Assembly (NCBI RefSeq): GCF_900156045.1
Contig: NZ_FTMX01000002.1
Span: forward strand, 248,001 to 312,000
Origin: Peribacillus simplex
Lineage (GTDB): Bacteria; Bacillota; Bacilli; Bacillales; DSM-1321
DNA: 64,000 bases
Direction: 5' to 3'
Position numbers and translations under genes: made by a program. Every line of letters starts with the position of its first letter. The stretch's first letter is position 1. The notes beneath the pieces were generated by a model. The model was not told the DNA's origin, ran no database searches, and saw nothing but the letters and a program-made list of their open reading frames with translations. Below are positions 63,874-64,000 of this stretch, piece by piece.

Positions 63874-64000
63874 ATGAGTGGAGTTTTATTAGGCAGCATC
63901 CTATCTGCTATGTCTACAGGGTTTGGTGCGTTACCAATCTTGTTCATTCAAGGTTCAATCACACATCGATTCAGAGACACGCTTCTGGCATTTACAGCTG
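63874..64000 (+). CDS. ZIP-family metal transporter (N-terminal 42 residues; cut by window end)
   Basis: Starts MSGVLLGSILSAMSTGFGALPILF, continuing with ITHRFRDTLLAFTA, the first helix of ZIP-type divalent metal permeases (ZupT-like). AAAGGAG is seven bases before the ATG. Same strand as the upstream MFS gene, 117 bases away. Only a fragment is visible, so the family call is moderate. Confidence 0.65.
   Translation, partial: MSGVLLGSILSAMSTGFGALPILFIQGSITHRFRDTLLAFTA

Overview
The window looks like ordinary core chromosome of a Bacillaceae bacterium close to Bacillus/Peribacillus. Gene content and order follow the Bacillus subtilis ykvD-to-ylaG segment, read here in reverse: kinD-like, mhqR-like, ykvI, ykvS, ptsH-ptsI, patA, cheV, ykyB, ykuE, ykuI, ykuJ, ykuL(darB), ccpC, dapH-dapL, ktrC, rnjA-rpoY, ykrA, def, ykyA, pdhABCD, SR1, speA, yktA, yktB, yktC, ylaF, typA. 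Low GC, Gram-positive style AGGAGG ribosome sites, frequent TTG/GTG starts, simple rho-independent hairpins and sporulation-type genes agree with this. I saw no rRNA, tRNA, CRISPR array, insertion sequence or prophage. The genus is inferred from synteny and remembered protein similarity, not from a search.

Layout. 1-3400: typA (cut by the window edge), ylaF, an inositol monophosphatase-like gene, ykzI and yktB. 3475-10620: a complete tryptophan operon trpE-G-D-C-F-B-A with its own trpG, preceded by two tandem T-box leaders with UGG specifier codons. It sits between yktB and yktA, unlike B. subtilis. 10638-16300: yktA, a nitronate monooxygenase-like gene, speA (arginine decarboxylase), the SR1/SR1P dual-function RNA with CcpN-type operators, a conserved small gene, a lipoprotein polysaccharide deacetylase and a small membrane protein. 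16300-21300: pyruvate dehydrogenase complex pdhA-B-C-D. 21900-27400: ykyA, a YjcZ-type 51-aa peptide, def, ykrA, a 23-aa basic peptide with its own promoter, rpoY and rnjA. 27400-34650: ktrC, dapL, dapH, ccpC, a TSUP transporter, a DHA2 efflux pump, darB, a zinc ribbon peptide and ykuJ. 34800-43650: an MBL-fold hydrolase, a glutaredoxin-like protein, a secreted protein, ykuI, an SLC13/RCK permease, ykuE, two crcB genes, a Pro/Tyr-rich protein and ykyB. 43650-53300: cheV, corA, patA, a possibly phage-derived small gene, ykwC, a catalytically unusual SDR, ptsHI and a fetAB-type exporter. 53400-64000: a lipoprotein nuclease, an interspersed GC-rich repeat, an orphan sigma factor, small conserved genes, ykvI, an M3 peptidase, a MarR regulator, a KinD-like kinase, a fosmidomycin-resistance-like exporter and the start of a ZIP transporter.

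How the genes fit together. Much of the window concerns central carbon control (PDH, PTS phosphocarriers, CcpC, CcpN-controlled SR1) and lysine/diaminopimelate synthesis (dapH, patA, dapL, the acetylase branch). Three probable second-messenger receptors are present: KtrC and DarB (c-di-AMP) and YkuI (c-di-GMP). The best candidates for new biology are small: the 23-aa cationic peptide, a 22-aa ORF framed by terminators next to ptsI, the orphan sigma factor, the Pro/Tyr-rich protein and the DUF669-like gene. I did not find a convincing large undescribed system.
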